From Maribacter stanieri (lineage in GTDB: Bacteria; Bacteroidota; Bacteroidia; Flavobacteriales; Flavobacteriaceae), in assembly GCF_900112245.1 (NCBI RefSeq), contig NZ_FOYX01000001.1, positions 124,001 through 188,000 of the forward strand: a DNA stretch of 64,000 nt. The letters are read 5' to 3'. Numbering within the stretch: position 1 is the first letter of the stretch; every line of letters starts with the position of its first letter. The notes beneath the pieces were generated by a model. It searched no databases. It was not told the origin of the DNA and saw nothing but the letters and a program-made list of their open reading frames with translations. A program made the position numbers and the translations under genes. Below, piece by piece: positions 1-9,955 of this stretch.

Positions 1-1257
1 ATTGCAGTTCCTTTATGCGAAAAGCATCCCTTACCATCAATTCAATATGTACTAGAAGACACTAAAGCAACTACAGTCATCTATACCGAAGCATTCGAAG
101 AATTGCTTTCGCCTCTTTTTAAAAGCACCAATATTCAATTTCTAAAATATGCAGATATTACTCCTAAAAAATGTGAGTTACCCACAATAACCTTAGACCG
201 AAGAGCACTTATCTTATATACAAGTGGCACTACTGGGCTACCTAAAGGTGTGGTAACCACTCATGCCAATATTGAAGCACAAATTACGGCGCTAACAACG
301 TCTTGGGAGTGGAACAAAAATGACCATGTGCTGAATGTTTTACCACTGCACCACGTACACGGTATCATAAATATGTTGAGTTGTGCCTTATGGAGTGGTG
401 CCTGTTGTGAGTTCTTACCAAAATTTAGCCCGAAAGCTATATTTGATATTTTCTCGAAAGACGCGCTTAATATATTCATGGCAGTACCCACCATTTATTT
501 TAAATTAATCACCTACTTCAACGAACTTCCCCAAAATGAACAATTAGCAATTTCCGACCATTTGTCCAAATTTAGGCTCATGGTATCAGGATCTGCTGCA
601 TTGCCGGTTAGTGTTTTAGAAGAATGGAAAGATATAAGCGGACATACATTATTGGAACGTTATGGAATGACAGAAATGGGCATGGCAATTAGTAACCCAT
701 ACAACGGCACACGTAGACCAGGTCATATTGGCCAACCATTACACGGGGTATCTATTCGACTTGCAGATGAAAATAACAATGCTGTTGCTGTTGGTGAACA
801 AGGAGAAATTCAAATTAAAGGGCCTAATGTATTTAAAGAATATTGGGGGAAACCAGATGCCACGGCAGAGACATTTACGCAAGACGGATGGTTTAAATCT
901 GGCGATATAGCCATTTTCGATATTGATAGCTATCAGATTTTAGGTAGAAACTCTGTAGACATTATTAAATCTGGGGGTTATAAAATCTCGGCATTGGAAA
1001 TTGAAGAAGTACTGCGCACACATCCGAATATTAAGGATTGTGGCGTAGTTGGTATTCCAGATTTAGAATGGGGTGAAATTATTGGTGCAAGTATCATCTT
1101 AAAATTCGGAGAGTTATCTACCGATGATTTAACCTCGTGGATTCAAGAAAAATTACCAGCTTACAAAACTCCTAGAAGGTTTGTTTTTCAAGATGACTTA
1201 CCTAGAAATGTTATGGGTAAGGTTACCAAAAACGAAATTAAAAAACTGTTTATTTAA
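1..1257 (+). CDS. Acyl-CoA synthetase, probable malonyl-CoA synthetase (5' truncated by window)
   Basis: Member of the adenylate-forming AMP-binding family, which joins a carboxylic acid to CoA through an acyl-AMP intermediate. The reading frame is open from base 1, so the true start lies outside the window. Visible signatures are the P-loop YTSGTTGLPKGV (around bases 215-250), the adenylate-binding RYGMTEMG motif, the SGDIA hinge region and the C-terminal KSGGYKIS and GKVTKNE motifs with the acylating lysine. The next two genes encode the MadL and MadM malonate transporter subunits only 11 and 2 bases further on, so malonate is the likely substrate (MatB-like). That substrate is inferred from context. 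The family assignment is certain. Confidence 0.9.
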   Translation: MAVPLCEKHPLPSIQYVLEDTKATTVIYTEAFEELLSPLFKSTNIQFLKYADITPKKCELPTITLDRRALILYTSGTTGLPKGVVTTHANIEAQITALTTSWEWNKNDHVLNVLPLHHVHGIINMLSCALWSGACCEFLPKFSPKAIFDIFSKDALNIFMAVPTIYFKLITYFNELPQNEQLAISDHLSKFRLMVSGSAALPVSVLEEWKDISGHTLLERYGMTEMGMAISNPYNGTRRPGHIGQPLHGVSIRLADENNNAVAVGEQGEIQIKGPNVFKEYWGKPDATAETFTQDGWFKSGDIAIFDIDSYQILGRNSVDIIKSGGYKISALEIEEVLRTHPNIKDCGVVGIPDLEWGEIIGASIILKFGELSTDDLTSWIQEKLPAYKTPRRFVFQDDLPRNVMGKVTKNEIKKLFI

Positions 1258-1268
1258 AAAATCATCCA

Positions 1269-1643
1269 ATGAAAATTTACGGGGTAGCACTATTGGCAGC
1301 ATGTTTTTTAGTTGGAAAACTATTAGGGAATCTCTTAGGAAAACTGATTAACATTAATAGCGATATTGGAGGTGTTGGCTTTGCGATGATTCTATTGATC
1401 GCATCTAGTATTTACCTTCGAAAAAAAGGATGGTTAGTTCCTGAGACAGAGAAAGGCATCTTGTTTTGGAGTTCCATGTATATTCCGATTATTGTTGCAA
1501 TGGCCGCAACATTGAATGTAAAAGCAGCCGTCTCTGGTGGCTTCGTTGCTGTCGTTGCCGGCATTGTAACCACTTTTGCATGTATGATGCTTCTACCCGT
1601 ACTTTCCAAAATCGGTAAAAATGATACTAGCCCTAAAAACTAA
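1269..1643 (+). CDS. madL: Malonate transporter subunit MadL
   Basis: A 124-residue hydrophobic protein with about four membrane segments that matches the MadL family, the small subunit of the MadLM malonate/Na+ symporter known from Malonomonas rubra. It starts 11 bases after the synthetase stop and is followed after 2 bases by madM, so the three genes form one transcription unit. The role is malonate uptake across the inner membrane. Malonate could then be activated to malonyl-CoA by the upstream enzyme. No malonate decarboxylase genes are visible nearby. Confidence 0.88.
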   Translation: MKIYGVALLAACFLVGKLLGNLLGKLININSDIGGVGFAMILLIASSIYLRKKGWLVPETEKGILFWSSMYIPIIVAMAATLNVKAAVSGGFVAVVAGIVTTFACMMLLPVLSKIGKNDTSPKN

Positions 1644-1645
1644 GC

Positions 1646-2392
1646 ATGGAAATCATTGATAAAGTCATTGCTAAAAACGGACTCATATTTGCCTTTCTCT
1701 TTGTTGGTTTTGTAATGCTGTTTTCATTTTTAATTTCTAAAAAGCTCTTACGTAATAAAATACCTGGTGTTGCCATTGCCATTCTCATTGGTTTGGCGCT
1801 CGCATTTACAGGTAATAAAAAAGGTATGGCCGATATTCCACTTTTTGCTGGCATGGCAATTTTAGGCGGTTCCATGTTTCGAGATTTTGCTGTTGTAGCT
1901 ACAGCCATGAGTGCCGATATTTCAAAAATTAAGCAGGCCGGACTTGCAGGTATTATTTCGCTATTTATTGGGGTAACCGTGACCTTTTCTTTAGGTGCAA
2001 CCATTGCTTATTTCATGGGGTACACCGATGCTGTAAGCATGACCACCATTGCTGCGGGCGCAGGCACCTACATTGTAGGACCTGTAACCGGTACAGCATT
2101 AGGAGCCAGTTCAGATGTGATTGCTATAAGTGTAGCAACGGGTGTTATTAAAACAATTTTTACAACTATCATCACACCTGTAATCGCAAAAAGAATAAAA
2201 TTGGATAATCCGCATGCGGCAGTTGTATTCGGCGGTCTTATAGGTACTACGAGTGGTGTAGTAGCCGGTTTGGCCGCAACTGACGAGAAGCTTGTGCCTT
2301 ATGGAGCTTTAACAGCTACATTTTATACTGGGGTTGGATGTTTGTTATACCCTTCAGTTTTTTATCTGATCTTAAAATTCTTCGGGTTTTAG
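1646..2392 (+). CDS. madM: Malonate transporter subunit MadM
   Basis: A 248-residue integral membrane protein with many membrane segments and glycine-rich motifs such as GAGTYIVGPVTG and GTTSGVVAGL, matching the MadM large subunit of the malonate transporter. It begins 2 bases after madL. Length is normal for the family. It ends 32 bases before the convergent transglutaminase operon, closing this operon. The call is strong because MadL and MadM are adjacent in the expected order. Confidence 0.9.
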   Translation: MEIIDKVIAKNGLIFAFLFVGFVMLFSFLISKKLLRNKIPGVAIAILIGLALAFTGNKKGMADIPLFAGMAILGGSMFRDFAVVATAMSADISKIKQAGLAGIISLFIGVTVTFSLGATIAYFMGYTDAVSMTTIAAGAGTYIVGPVTGTALGASSDVIAISVATGVIKTIFTTIITPVIAKRIKLDNPHAAVVFGGLIGTTSGVVAGLAATDEKLVPYGALTATFYTGVGCLLYPSVFYLILKFFGF

Positions 2393-2424
2393 TTTTACAG
2401 TTAATAAACTAGCTATATAATTTA

Positions 2425-3312
2425 TCATACGGAAGCTATATCAACTGATACATGCAATTTACTCTGTCCACTGCCGTACACTACTCCTTTTAAAGGCGGT
2501 ACATCATAATAATCTCTACCCCACCCCACTACAATATGCTGGTCTTTGGGTATTTGGTTATTGGTAGGATCAAAATCTACCCAACCAAAACCTGGTATAA
2601 AAACAGCGAACCATGCATGCGATGCATCGGCACCTACCAACTTCTTTTTACCCGGTGCAGGTAATGTTTCTATATACCCACTTATATACCTCGCCGGTAA
2701 ACCAACCGAACGTATGCAGGCAATGGCAATTTGGGCAAAATCTTGACAGACACCCTTCTTCTCTTTCATTACCTCTTCTATAGGAGTAGATATTGTGGAG
2801 AATTCTGAATCAAAATCAAAATCTGTATAAATACGTTGCATCAATTCATAAGCGGCTTCAAATACAGACCTTTCCCCTTTAAAAGAAACCTCAGCATAAT
2901 CACGTATTGCCTTATCTGTTCTTCTTATAAAAATAGATTCTAATATGTATTGCTTAGCCTCTAGAATTTCTGGGTGCATGCCATTTAATGCTGCCAATGC
3001 ATCGTTCATCGTTATACTCTTACAGGCATCACTCTTGAACGATTCGTGAAACTTGGCATACTCTCTTTTAATTTTACTCCGAGTAGTAACCTTTAAGGTT
3101 TTATGTTCTGTCTGTATAGAAAAACGGGTAATATAATTACCGAAGAAATCTACTCGCTCACTTATCTCTGCCGGCTCTGGCGAAATATCAATACTGTATT
3201 CTAATAACTCTTGCCCTTTAGATTCTCTTGGGCGTAGCGTGGCTATATTATGACAATAGCTTACAGGAGCATTATAATCGTACTTAGTAATATGTGTAAC
3301 GTTAAATATCAT
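2425..3312 (-). CDS. Transglutaminase-like family protein (short form)
   Basis: A 295-residue protein with an N-terminal bacterial transglutaminase-like N domain and a transglutaminase core. The catalytic triad is visible: C189 in KGVCQDF, H232 in ASHAWF and D248 in DFDPT. The ATG at 3312 is preferred over a TTG two codons upstream, because it lies just after the stop of the preceding gene. It is the last gene of a three-gene minus-strand operon with a circularly permuted ATP-grasp protein and a long DUF2126 transglutaminase. The predicted role is peptide or amide-bond hydrolysis or transfer. The substrate is unknown. No signal peptide is seen, so it is probably cytoplasmic. Confidence 0.88.
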   Translation of the reverse strand: MIFNVTHITKYDYNAPVSYCHNIATLRPRESKGQELLEYSIDISPEPAEISERVDFFGNYITRFSIQTEHKTLKVTTRSKIKREYAKFHESFKSDACKSITMNDALAALNGMHPEILEAKQYILESIFIRRTDKAIRDYAEVSFKGERSVFEAAYELMQRIYTDFDFDSEFSTISTPIEEVMKEKKGVCQDFAQIAIACIRSVGLPARYISGYIETLPAPGKKKLVGADASHAWFAVFIPGFGWVDFDPTNNQIPKDQHIVVGWGRDYYDVPPLKGVVYGSGQSKLHVSVDIASV

Positions 3313-3314
3313 AA

Positions 3315-5876
3315 TCAAATAGGAAAAGACTGCGTAAACAATTGGGTCTGCTTGTCTGTATGATTGAAATAGGTATTGGAAATGGACTGCGATGCCTTAT
3401 ACAACAAATCTGAAAGCTCCTCTAAAAGCGTATCTAATTCTTCTCGTTTAAAATCTGTTTCTGATTTTGTCATTGCCAACTTTGTAGACTCTGCCAACCT
3501 CAACTTAGAAAATGCCTCGAAAATATACTTTTGATAATTATTTAATTGATGGTCATGTTTAGAATGTGGCAAACGTGCAATATCTTTTTGAATTCTATTA
3601 ATCATAAAGGTCAACGAACGTGCATAATCCAAATCTAACACTACCAAATCTAACACATGTGCCAACTCTATATGAGAGCGATAACTGTATCTATAAATAT
3701 TTAAGCTTTCATGACTGGTCAATAAATATTCTAGCAGATCATACTCAACCTGCTCATCATACTTTATTGTCAACAAGGCTCTGCATTTGGTAATATTTAA
3801 AGTGCTTTGCTCTAATTGTAAGCCTATAAAGTATAATAACAAACCTTGTTGTACCATAATGCTTTCTTCAATCAATCCCATAAATGCAATTAAGCGGGTA
3901 ATTAATTGATTCAACACTTTTAAAATTTTATTGATTGAATGGTCTTCACCTTCTACCAAGGCATTCCATAGTTTCTGAATATTCTCAAACACGCGCCACA
4001 TGTCTGATGACCAAAGATTACGAATGGAGTAATAGGAATTACTGAACATACTAATGGTATGTGCCAAACTACCTATTCTATTTTTATCTAAAATAACGGA
4101 TAGCATCTCTTCATACGGATTGTCCATTGCCAGATTACCGTTCTTATCCTTTTCTATAAAACCTGGGTATGTACCCGTTAACTGAGTAACTGCTTTAAAC
4201 AGTACTTTAAGCTTCTCAGAATCTGGCTTTTCATCTCTGTTCTGCACTATTGCCATTTGGCGCATTACCGTACGCAGAAATCGTGCATTGACCAATGTAC
4301 GACCTACATAACGACCTGCCCAATATAAATTCTCTGCTGTTAAGCTTGGTAGATCATCAAGACCAGAAATAGCTATCGATGATTTCTTTTGCCAATGCCT
4401 GTTTTTGTCTTCTTTTATTTCTGCATCATCCAAAATCCAAAAATCTTTACTTGTACCGCCTCTTTGGTTTGAAACTCTTACGGTTTCACCATCGGGTGCT
4501 ACTCGTACCAAACCGCCAGGCATAACAGAATATTCACCTTTTGATGCGATACAAAATGATCTAGCGACCACATTTCTAGGTTCTAGTTTATCTTTGGAAA
4601 GATTAGGTGCGGTTGAAAAATTAATTCGCTCTTGCGCAACAAAACGATAAGGGCGCTCTATAATAACTTTTTTAAGCTCTTCTAATTCTTTAGCGCTCAT
4701 TTGCTCACAAAAGTATATACTCTCTCTATTGGTGCGATCTATTCTCTTTATTACCAATTCAGATATATGCTCTAGCACATAGTTTCTTTCTTTCACTTGC
4801 CCACACCACCACGACGCAATCTGAGGTAATTTTAATTCTTCCTCCAAAAAATACTTTGCAATTGCAGGCATAAAAGGAATCAATCCTGGATTTTCAATTA
4901 CTCCGCTACCAATAGGGTTAATGACAGCTACATTTTTTCTTCGTACTACATCTAGCAATCCGGCAACGCCCAAATGGGAATCTTCACGCAATTCTAACGG
5001 ATCTGTAAACGCATCGTCTACCCTACGTAAAACCACATCTATCTGCTTTAAACCTTGCAATGATTTCATCCACAGAAAACCATCTCGCACTACCAAATCA
5101 TTACCCTGAACTAACGGGTAGCCTAAGAACGAAGCCATATAGGCATGCTCAAAATACGTTTCGTTGTGCGAACCGGGAGTTAATATTACAATTGTTGGAT
5201 TCTCTTTTTTACCTGGTGCCGCATCAATAAGCATTTGATTGAATTCTTGAAAGAAGCCAGACAATCGATTTACCTTCATTTCGGCGTACATATCTGACAG
5301 AATTCTACTTGTAGTAGATCTATTCTCCAATGCATACCCCATACCTGAAGGTGCTTCTGTACGATCATTTACTACCCACAATCGCCCATCTGTACCACGG
5401 CAAAGATCTGCTGCATAAATGGATAGATACTGTTCTAATTTAAGTTCCATACCAGAACATTGCCTTAGAAAACCACGGTGACCATAAATAACTTCATAGG
5501 GCACAATGCCATTTTTTATCAGCTTTCGTTCGCCATAGACATCTTTAAGAACCAAATTGAGCAGTTCTGCCCTTTGCTTTAAGCCTACCTCTACTTTTGT
5601 CCACTCATCTTGGTGCAACATAAAAGGAACCACGTTCAGATTCCAAGGTCTGTGCATCCCTTTTGGGTCATTATATACATTATAGGTGACACCGTTCTCT
5701 GATAACAACCAGTCAATATCTTTTTGACGGGCGGTCAATCCTGTTATTCCTAAAGTGTCAAATTCGGTTAATAATTTATTCCAATAGGGCTTCATTCCAC
5801 TGTTCAATGAATACATTTCATCATTGCCCTTTTGGGTATCATAATTATTAAACCCGCTGGTTTTCGTTGTTGGCAT
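3315..5876 (-). CDS. Circularly permuted ATP-grasp protein fused to alpha-E domain
   Basis: An 853-residue fusion. The first roughly 490 residues match the circularly permuted ATP-grasp type 2 family (old DUF404/DUF407), with motifs including GTDGRLWVVNDRTEAP, RRVDDAF and NPIGSGVIENPG. The remainder matches the helical alpha-E domain (DUF403), starting near LTAENLYWAGRYV. In many bacteria these two are separate genes, so this is the fused form. The ATG shares its A with the stop of the upstream DUF2126 gene (TAATG), indicating translational coupling. Comparative genomics predicts that such proteins form amide or peptide bonds with ATP, paired with transglutaminase-like enzymes. The product is not known. 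Confidence 0.9.
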   Translation of the reverse strand: MPTTKTSGFNNYDTQKGNDEMYSLNSGMKPYWNKLLTEFDTLGITGLTARQKDIDWLLSENGVTYNVYNDPKGMHRPWNLNVVPFMLHQDEWTKVEVGLKQRAELLNLVLKDVYGERKLIKNGIVPYEVIYGHRGFLRQCSGMELKLEQYLSIYAADLCRGTDGRLWVVNDRTEAPSGMGYALENRSTTSRILSDMYAEMKVNRLSGFFQEFNQMLIDAAPGKKENPTIVILTPGSHNETYFEHAYMASFLGYPLVQGNDLVVRDGFLWMKSLQGLKQIDVVLRRVDDAFTDPLELREDSHLGVAGLLDVVRRKNVAVINPIGSGVIENPGLIPFMPAIAKYFLEEELKLPQIASWWCGQVKERNYVLEHISELVIKRIDRTNRESIYFCEQMSAKELEELKKVIIERPYRFVAQERINFSTAPNLSKDKLEPRNVVARSFCIASKGEYSVMPGGLVRVAPDGETVRVSNQRGGTSKDFWILDDAEIKEDKNRHWQKKSSIAISGLDDLPSLTAENLYWAGRYVGRTLVNARFLRTVMRQMAIVQNRDEKPDSEKLKVLFKAVTQLTGTYPGFIEKDKNGNLAMDNPYEEMLSVILDKNRIGSLAHTISMFSNSYYSIRNLWSSDMWRVFENIQKLWNALVEGEDHSINKILKVLNQLITRLIAFMGLIEESIMVQQGLLLYFIGLQLEQSTLNITKCRALLTIKYDEQVEYDLLEYLLTSHESLNIYRYSYRSHIELAHVLDLVVLDLDYARSLTFMINRIQKDIARLPHSKHDHQLNNYQKYIFEAFSKLRLAESTKLAMTKSETDFKREELDTLLEELSDLLYKASQSISNTYFNHTDKQTQLFTQSFPI

Positions 5877-8800
5877 TACTTTTTTCGTAAATCGGTTACA
5901 TGTGGATATTCAGGATTGACTGGCATTTCCTTATACACAAATGTATTTGAACCTGACTTAGGTTTTACCATTCTACCTTTAAAATTTGTTGTAGCGACCA
6001 ATTCTTTCGGTGTTTCTTCATCTTGGGTCAAGCCAATATCCCAAAACCTATTTATTCTTCGTGATTCCGCCTCAAGACTGTTTATAGGGTAATTATCATA
6101 GGAAAGTCCGCCAGGGTGTGCCACAAAATAAGTACATCCTCCAATAGACTTTTGATTCCAATCATCTACAATATCAAATACCAATGGGGTATCTACACCA
6201 ATAGTTGGATGTAACGCCGACCAAGGGTCCCAAGCTTTAAAGCGCACACCTGCCACATATTCACCTTTTGTTCCGGTCGGACTAAGGTCTACTTTAATTC
6301 CGTTACAGGTCAGCGAATACCTTTCTAAAATGAAATTGTTAAGTTTTACCTGAATGCGTTCTAATGAAGAATCTACATAACGCGAAGTACCTCGCCCAGT
6401 CATTTCCTCACCCAATACATTCCAAGGTTCTATGGCCATACGAAGTTCTAATTGCATCGCATTTATTTCTACCATGCCATATAATGGAAAACGGAATTCG
6501 AAAAACGGGTCGAACCAATCTAACTTAAACGGATAACCCGCATCGTTTAATTGCCCAACAATATCTTTTATATCTTCTTTTACGTAATGCTCTAACAAAA
6601 ATTTATCATGTAGTTCAGAACCCCAACGCACCAACTTATGCTTATAGGGCTTTTTCCAAAACCAAGATACCAATGTACGCACCAACAACATTTGCATTAA
6701 GCTCATTTGTGCGTGTGGCGGCATATCGAATGCTCGAAGTTCTAATATTCCCAACCTACCTGAAGAAGAATCTGGGGAATATAATTTATCGATACAAAAT
6801 TCGGCCCTATGTGTGTTTCCTGTAATATCGGTCAGTAAATGACGAAACAACCTATCGGTCAACCAAAATGGCACTTCTTTATCGTCGGGTATTTGCGAAA
6901 ATGCAATCTCTAACTCATACAAGTTTTCTAATCTAGTCTCGTCGACTCGTGGCGCTTGACTAGTTGGCCCTATAAATGCTCCTGAAAATAAATACGATAA
7001 CCCAGGGTGATGCTGCCAAAAGGTCAATAAACTTCGCAGTAATTGTGGATTACGCAATAGCGGACTGTCTGCAGGAGAAACCCCGCCCAAGGTTACGTGA
7101 TTTCCACCTCCTGTACCGGTATGCTTACCATCTAGCATAAATTTCTCAGTACCTAAACGTGCTTTTTTAGCTTCGGCATAAAGCGTCAATGTATTGTCGG
7201 TTAGCTCTTGCCAGTTGTTTGCCGGATGAACATTTATTTCAATAACCCCAGGGTCAGGTGTAACTTTCAATACTTCTAATCGATTATCGCGTGGCGGCTC
7301 GTACCCCTCTAAAATAACTGGGGTCTTCAGTTTTTTAGCAGTTGCCTCGATACTCGCAACCAAATCTAAAAAGTCTTCTGCGCTATCTAAAGGAGGCAGG
7401 TACAAGTATAATTTATCTTCTCGAACCTCTGCACAAATCGCCGTACGTACAAAAGGTTGATTTTTGAGATTTCTTGTTGCATTTTTCCTTCTTCTTCTTC
7501 GCTTTAAATCGATGCCATAGGCTGGTAAATCAGGTCGTTTCTCAAAAAGTTCTGGCTCGGCAGTAGGTTCAGAAGGAATTTCAGGATTTTTTGGTAAAGA
7601 GTCTAATGGTAATCGAAGCCCTATAGATGAATTACCAGGGGTCAACAATAAATGTTTACCTCTAAACTTCCATTGATTGGTAATCCATTTGCCTTCTTTT
7701 TTCACTAAAGGAAATACATGACCTACAGCTTTGCCAATACCTTGCTCTAAAATATCACCCAACTTACGACGCAGGTGCGTATCGTTCTTATTATATTTTT
7801 TTGGATCTACATCAATAGGCAATTTACCTTCTTCCCATAAAAAGTAAAAAGCATCTTCGTAAGCAGGTATGACAGATTCATTATCTGCTCCTAAAAATTT
7901 AGCCAATGTATTCAAGAACGCTTCTGTAATATTTACAGGTAGTTTATATTTTTCTGCAAAGGATGCCAATAATTTCGGTTCTCTCCAAATTGGTTCTCCA
8001 TCCTTACGCCAATGAATTCCTATCAACCAACGGGGTAATGGTTCACCAGGGTACCATTTTCCTTGGGCATGATGCAAGACTCCACCTTTACCGAACACAT
8101 CCATTAATTGTAAAGACAATTTACTTGCCAACTTACGTTTGTGCTCACCATCGGCCTCGGTGTTCCACTCACCCGACTCCATATCGTCTACAGAAACAAA
8201 TGTTGGTTCACCACCCATGGTTAATCGTACATCATTTGCCTGTAATTCATCTTCTACCACAAAGCCTAAATCATAAATGGCTTTCCATTGCTCTTCAGTA
8301 TATGGTTTGGTAACCCGTGGAGATTCGAATATACGGGTAACGGAATTTTCAAATTCAAAAGTAGTTTCGGCAAAATCAGAAAATCCACTTACAGGCGCTG
8401 CACTTTCATAAGAGGGTGTACATGCTAAAGGTATGTGACCTTCACCCGCCAAAAGACCAGATGTTGCGTCTAAACCGATCCAGCCTGCTCCTGGCAAATA
8501 CACTTCTGCCCACGCATGTAAATCAGTGAAATCTTCTTCAGGACCTGATGGACCATCTAATGATTTTTCGTCGGACTTCAATTGTACTAAATATCCAGAA
8601 ACAAAACGTGAAGCCAAACCTAAATGACGCAGTGTCTGCACCAACAACCATGCATAATCTCTACATGAGCCTAATTTACTACTTAAGGTTTCTTCACAGG
8701 TCTGTACCCCTGGATCCATGCGTAAGGTATAGTTCAAAAAATTGTATAAATCGCTGTTCAAACCAATTAAAAAATCTATACTACGCTTAGGTGTCATATC

Positions 8801-9202
8801 AATTTTACCCAACCACTCTTTTAAAAGCGGACCACTTTCAACCTTCTCTAAATAGGGTAGTAATTCCTTTTTTAATTCTTCGGAATACGTAAAAGGAAAT
8901 TCTTCAACAGCTTCTTCAACAAAGAAATCAAACGGATTAATCGTTTTTAGATCAGCAATGATCTCAACATCTACCGAAAGTTCTGTAGTCTTTTCTGGAA
9001 ATACGATTCGTGCCAAATAATTTCCGAAAGGATCTTGTTGCCAATTAAAGAAATGATTCTCTGGTTTTATCTTTATTGAATACGATTCTATCGGAGTTCT
9101 ACTATGTGGCGCAGGCCTCAATCTAAATATGTGTGGAGATAGGTTTATGCTTCTATCATAAATATATTTTGTCTTATGCTTAATTGCAACTTTTAACGCC
9201 AT
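5876..9202 (-). CDS. DUF2126 transglutaminase-like protein (long form)
   Basis: An 1108-residue protein and the first gene of the operon. Residues 1-250 carry the transglutaminase N and core domains with C180 (LGSCRDYAW), H229 (DLHAW) and D245 (WIGLDATSG). The rest matches the large DUF2126 domain, including a basic linker KRRRRRK near residue 570 and the motif GKHTGTGGGNHVTLGG. That histidine- and glycine-rich motif resembles the catalytic parts of carboxylate-amine ligase folds, but I cannot prove it. The length is typical for DUF2126 proteins. The intergenic region upstream (9203-9442) separates it from the divergent osmC-like gene. Confidence 0.9.
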   Translation of the reverse strand: MALKVAIKHKTKYIYDRSINLSPHIFRLRPAPHSRTPIESYSIKIKPENHFFNWQQDPFGNYLARIVFPEKTTELSVDVEIIADLKTINPFDFFVEEAVEEFPFTYSEELKKELLPYLEKVESGPLLKEWLGKIDMTPKRSIDFLIGLNSDLYNFLNYTLRMDPGVQTCEETLSSKLGSCRDYAWLLVQTLRHLGLASRFVSGYLVQLKSDEKSLDGPSGPEEDFTDLHAWAEVYLPGAGWIGLDATSGLLAGEGHIPLACTPSYESAAPVSGFSDFAETTFEFENSVTRIFESPRVTKPYTEEQWKAIYDLGFVVEDELQANDVRLTMGGEPTFVSVDDMESGEWNTEADGEHKRKLASKLSLQLMDVFGKGGVLHHAQGKWYPGEPLPRWLIGIHWRKDGEPIWREPKLLASFAEKYKLPVNITEAFLNTLAKFLGADNESVIPAYEDAFYFLWEEGKLPIDVDPKKYNKNDTHLRRKLGDILEQGIGKAVGHVFPLVKKEGKWITNQWKFRGKHLLLTPGNSSIGLRLPLDSLPKNPEIPSEPTAEPELFEKRPDLPAYGIDLKRRRRRKNATRNLKNQPFVRTAICAEVREDKLYLYLPPLDSAEDFLDLVASIEATAKKLKTPVILEGYEPPRDNRLEVLKVTPDPGVIEINVHPANNWQELTDNTLTLYAEAKKARLGTEKFMLDGKHTGTGGGNHVTLGGVSPADSPLLRNPQLLRSLLTFWQHHPGLSYLFSGAFIGPTSQAPRVDETRLENLYELEIAFSQIPDDKEVPFWLTDRLFRHLLTDITGNTHRAEFCIDKLYSPDSSSGRLGILELRAFDMPPHAQMSLMQMLLVRTLVSWFWKKPYKHKLVRWGSELHDKFLLEHYVKEDIKDIVGQLNDAGYPFKLDWFDPFFEFRFPLYGMVEINAMQLELRMAIEPWNVLGEEMTGRGTSRYVDSSLERIQVKLNNFILERYSLTCNGIKVDLSPTGTKGEYVAGVRFKAWDPWSALHPTIGVDTPLVFDIVDDWNQKSIGGCTYFVAHPGGLSYDNYPINSLEAESRRINRFWDIGLTQDEETPKELVATTNFKGRMVKPKSGSNTFVYKEMPVNPEYPHVTDLRKK

Positions 9203-9442
9203 AGGTCGGTCTTATTTATGTCTTACCTAATATAAGCACTTATAATCATAAGTATGCTTTGTAAGAAGCTAATCATCAAATTTTTGTCCATAAAATAATT
9301 GATGTGCCATAAATTGATAGATTGATAATGTTTTACCCGATTATAATATTTTTATACAGTTCTGATCATACCATTTAAGAAAGAATTCATTCGTTCTTTT
9401 TTAGAAATATGGTAACTTGATAGTCAATCATAAAATATACCA

Positions 9443-9844
9443 ATGAAGTATTCCATTTCCGCAAGTTCGACTTCAAAACAAAATGCCGCCCTCCATATTA
9501 AACAATCTGATATTGCTTTTGGAACTATTGCTGAATCATCGGATACGTTACCAAATCCAGCAGAATTATTTTTAGGTTCACTTGCTGCTTGTATTCTTAA
9601 AAATGTAGAGCGTTTCTCTGACTTTATGAATTTTGAATACACATCTGCTGAAATAAAAATAAGCGCTACTAGATTGGAAAAACCTCCAAGAATGGATGAA
9701 ATCAATTATGAATTAATAATTAATAGTCAAGACAAAAGTATAAACCTGAACTTACTCAAAAAAAACATTGAAAAATTCGGAACTATTTTCAATACCGTAT
9801 TAACCTCTTGCACTATTAATGGAAAAATTGAGATAGTATCCTGA
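9443..9844 (+). CDS. OsmC family peroxiredoxin-like protein
   Basis: A 133-residue protein with the OsmC/Ohr fold pattern: an N-terminal strand region, the motif NPAELFLGSLAACI with a redox cysteine, and a second cysteine in LTSCTING near the C-terminus. Such proteins use two cysteines to reduce organic or fatty-acid hydroperoxides in the cytoplasm. It stands alone after the divergent transglutaminase operon. Subfamily (Ohr versus OsmC/YhfA) cannot be fixed by eye. Confidence 0.85.
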   Translation: MKYSISASSTSKQNAALHIKQSDIAFGTIAESSDTLPNPAELFLGSLAACILKNVERFSDFMNFEYTSAEIKISATRLEKPPRMDEINYELIINSQDKSINLNLLKKNIEKFGTIFNTVLTSCTINGKIEIVS

Positions 9845-9955
9845 TTTAAAAATTGAGGTCTAAATCTGTTGAACATCAATTTCTGAAAAAGTTTTTATGG
9901 TTGAGAATAAATTTTAAAAATCGTAACTTATTTATCCGAATTTAAATGGACTAAT

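Noticed and set aside
7963-8313. Plus-strand frame inside the DUF2126 gene
   Set aside because: It runs antisense to a well-supported transglutaminase gene and shows no recognisable protein motif.
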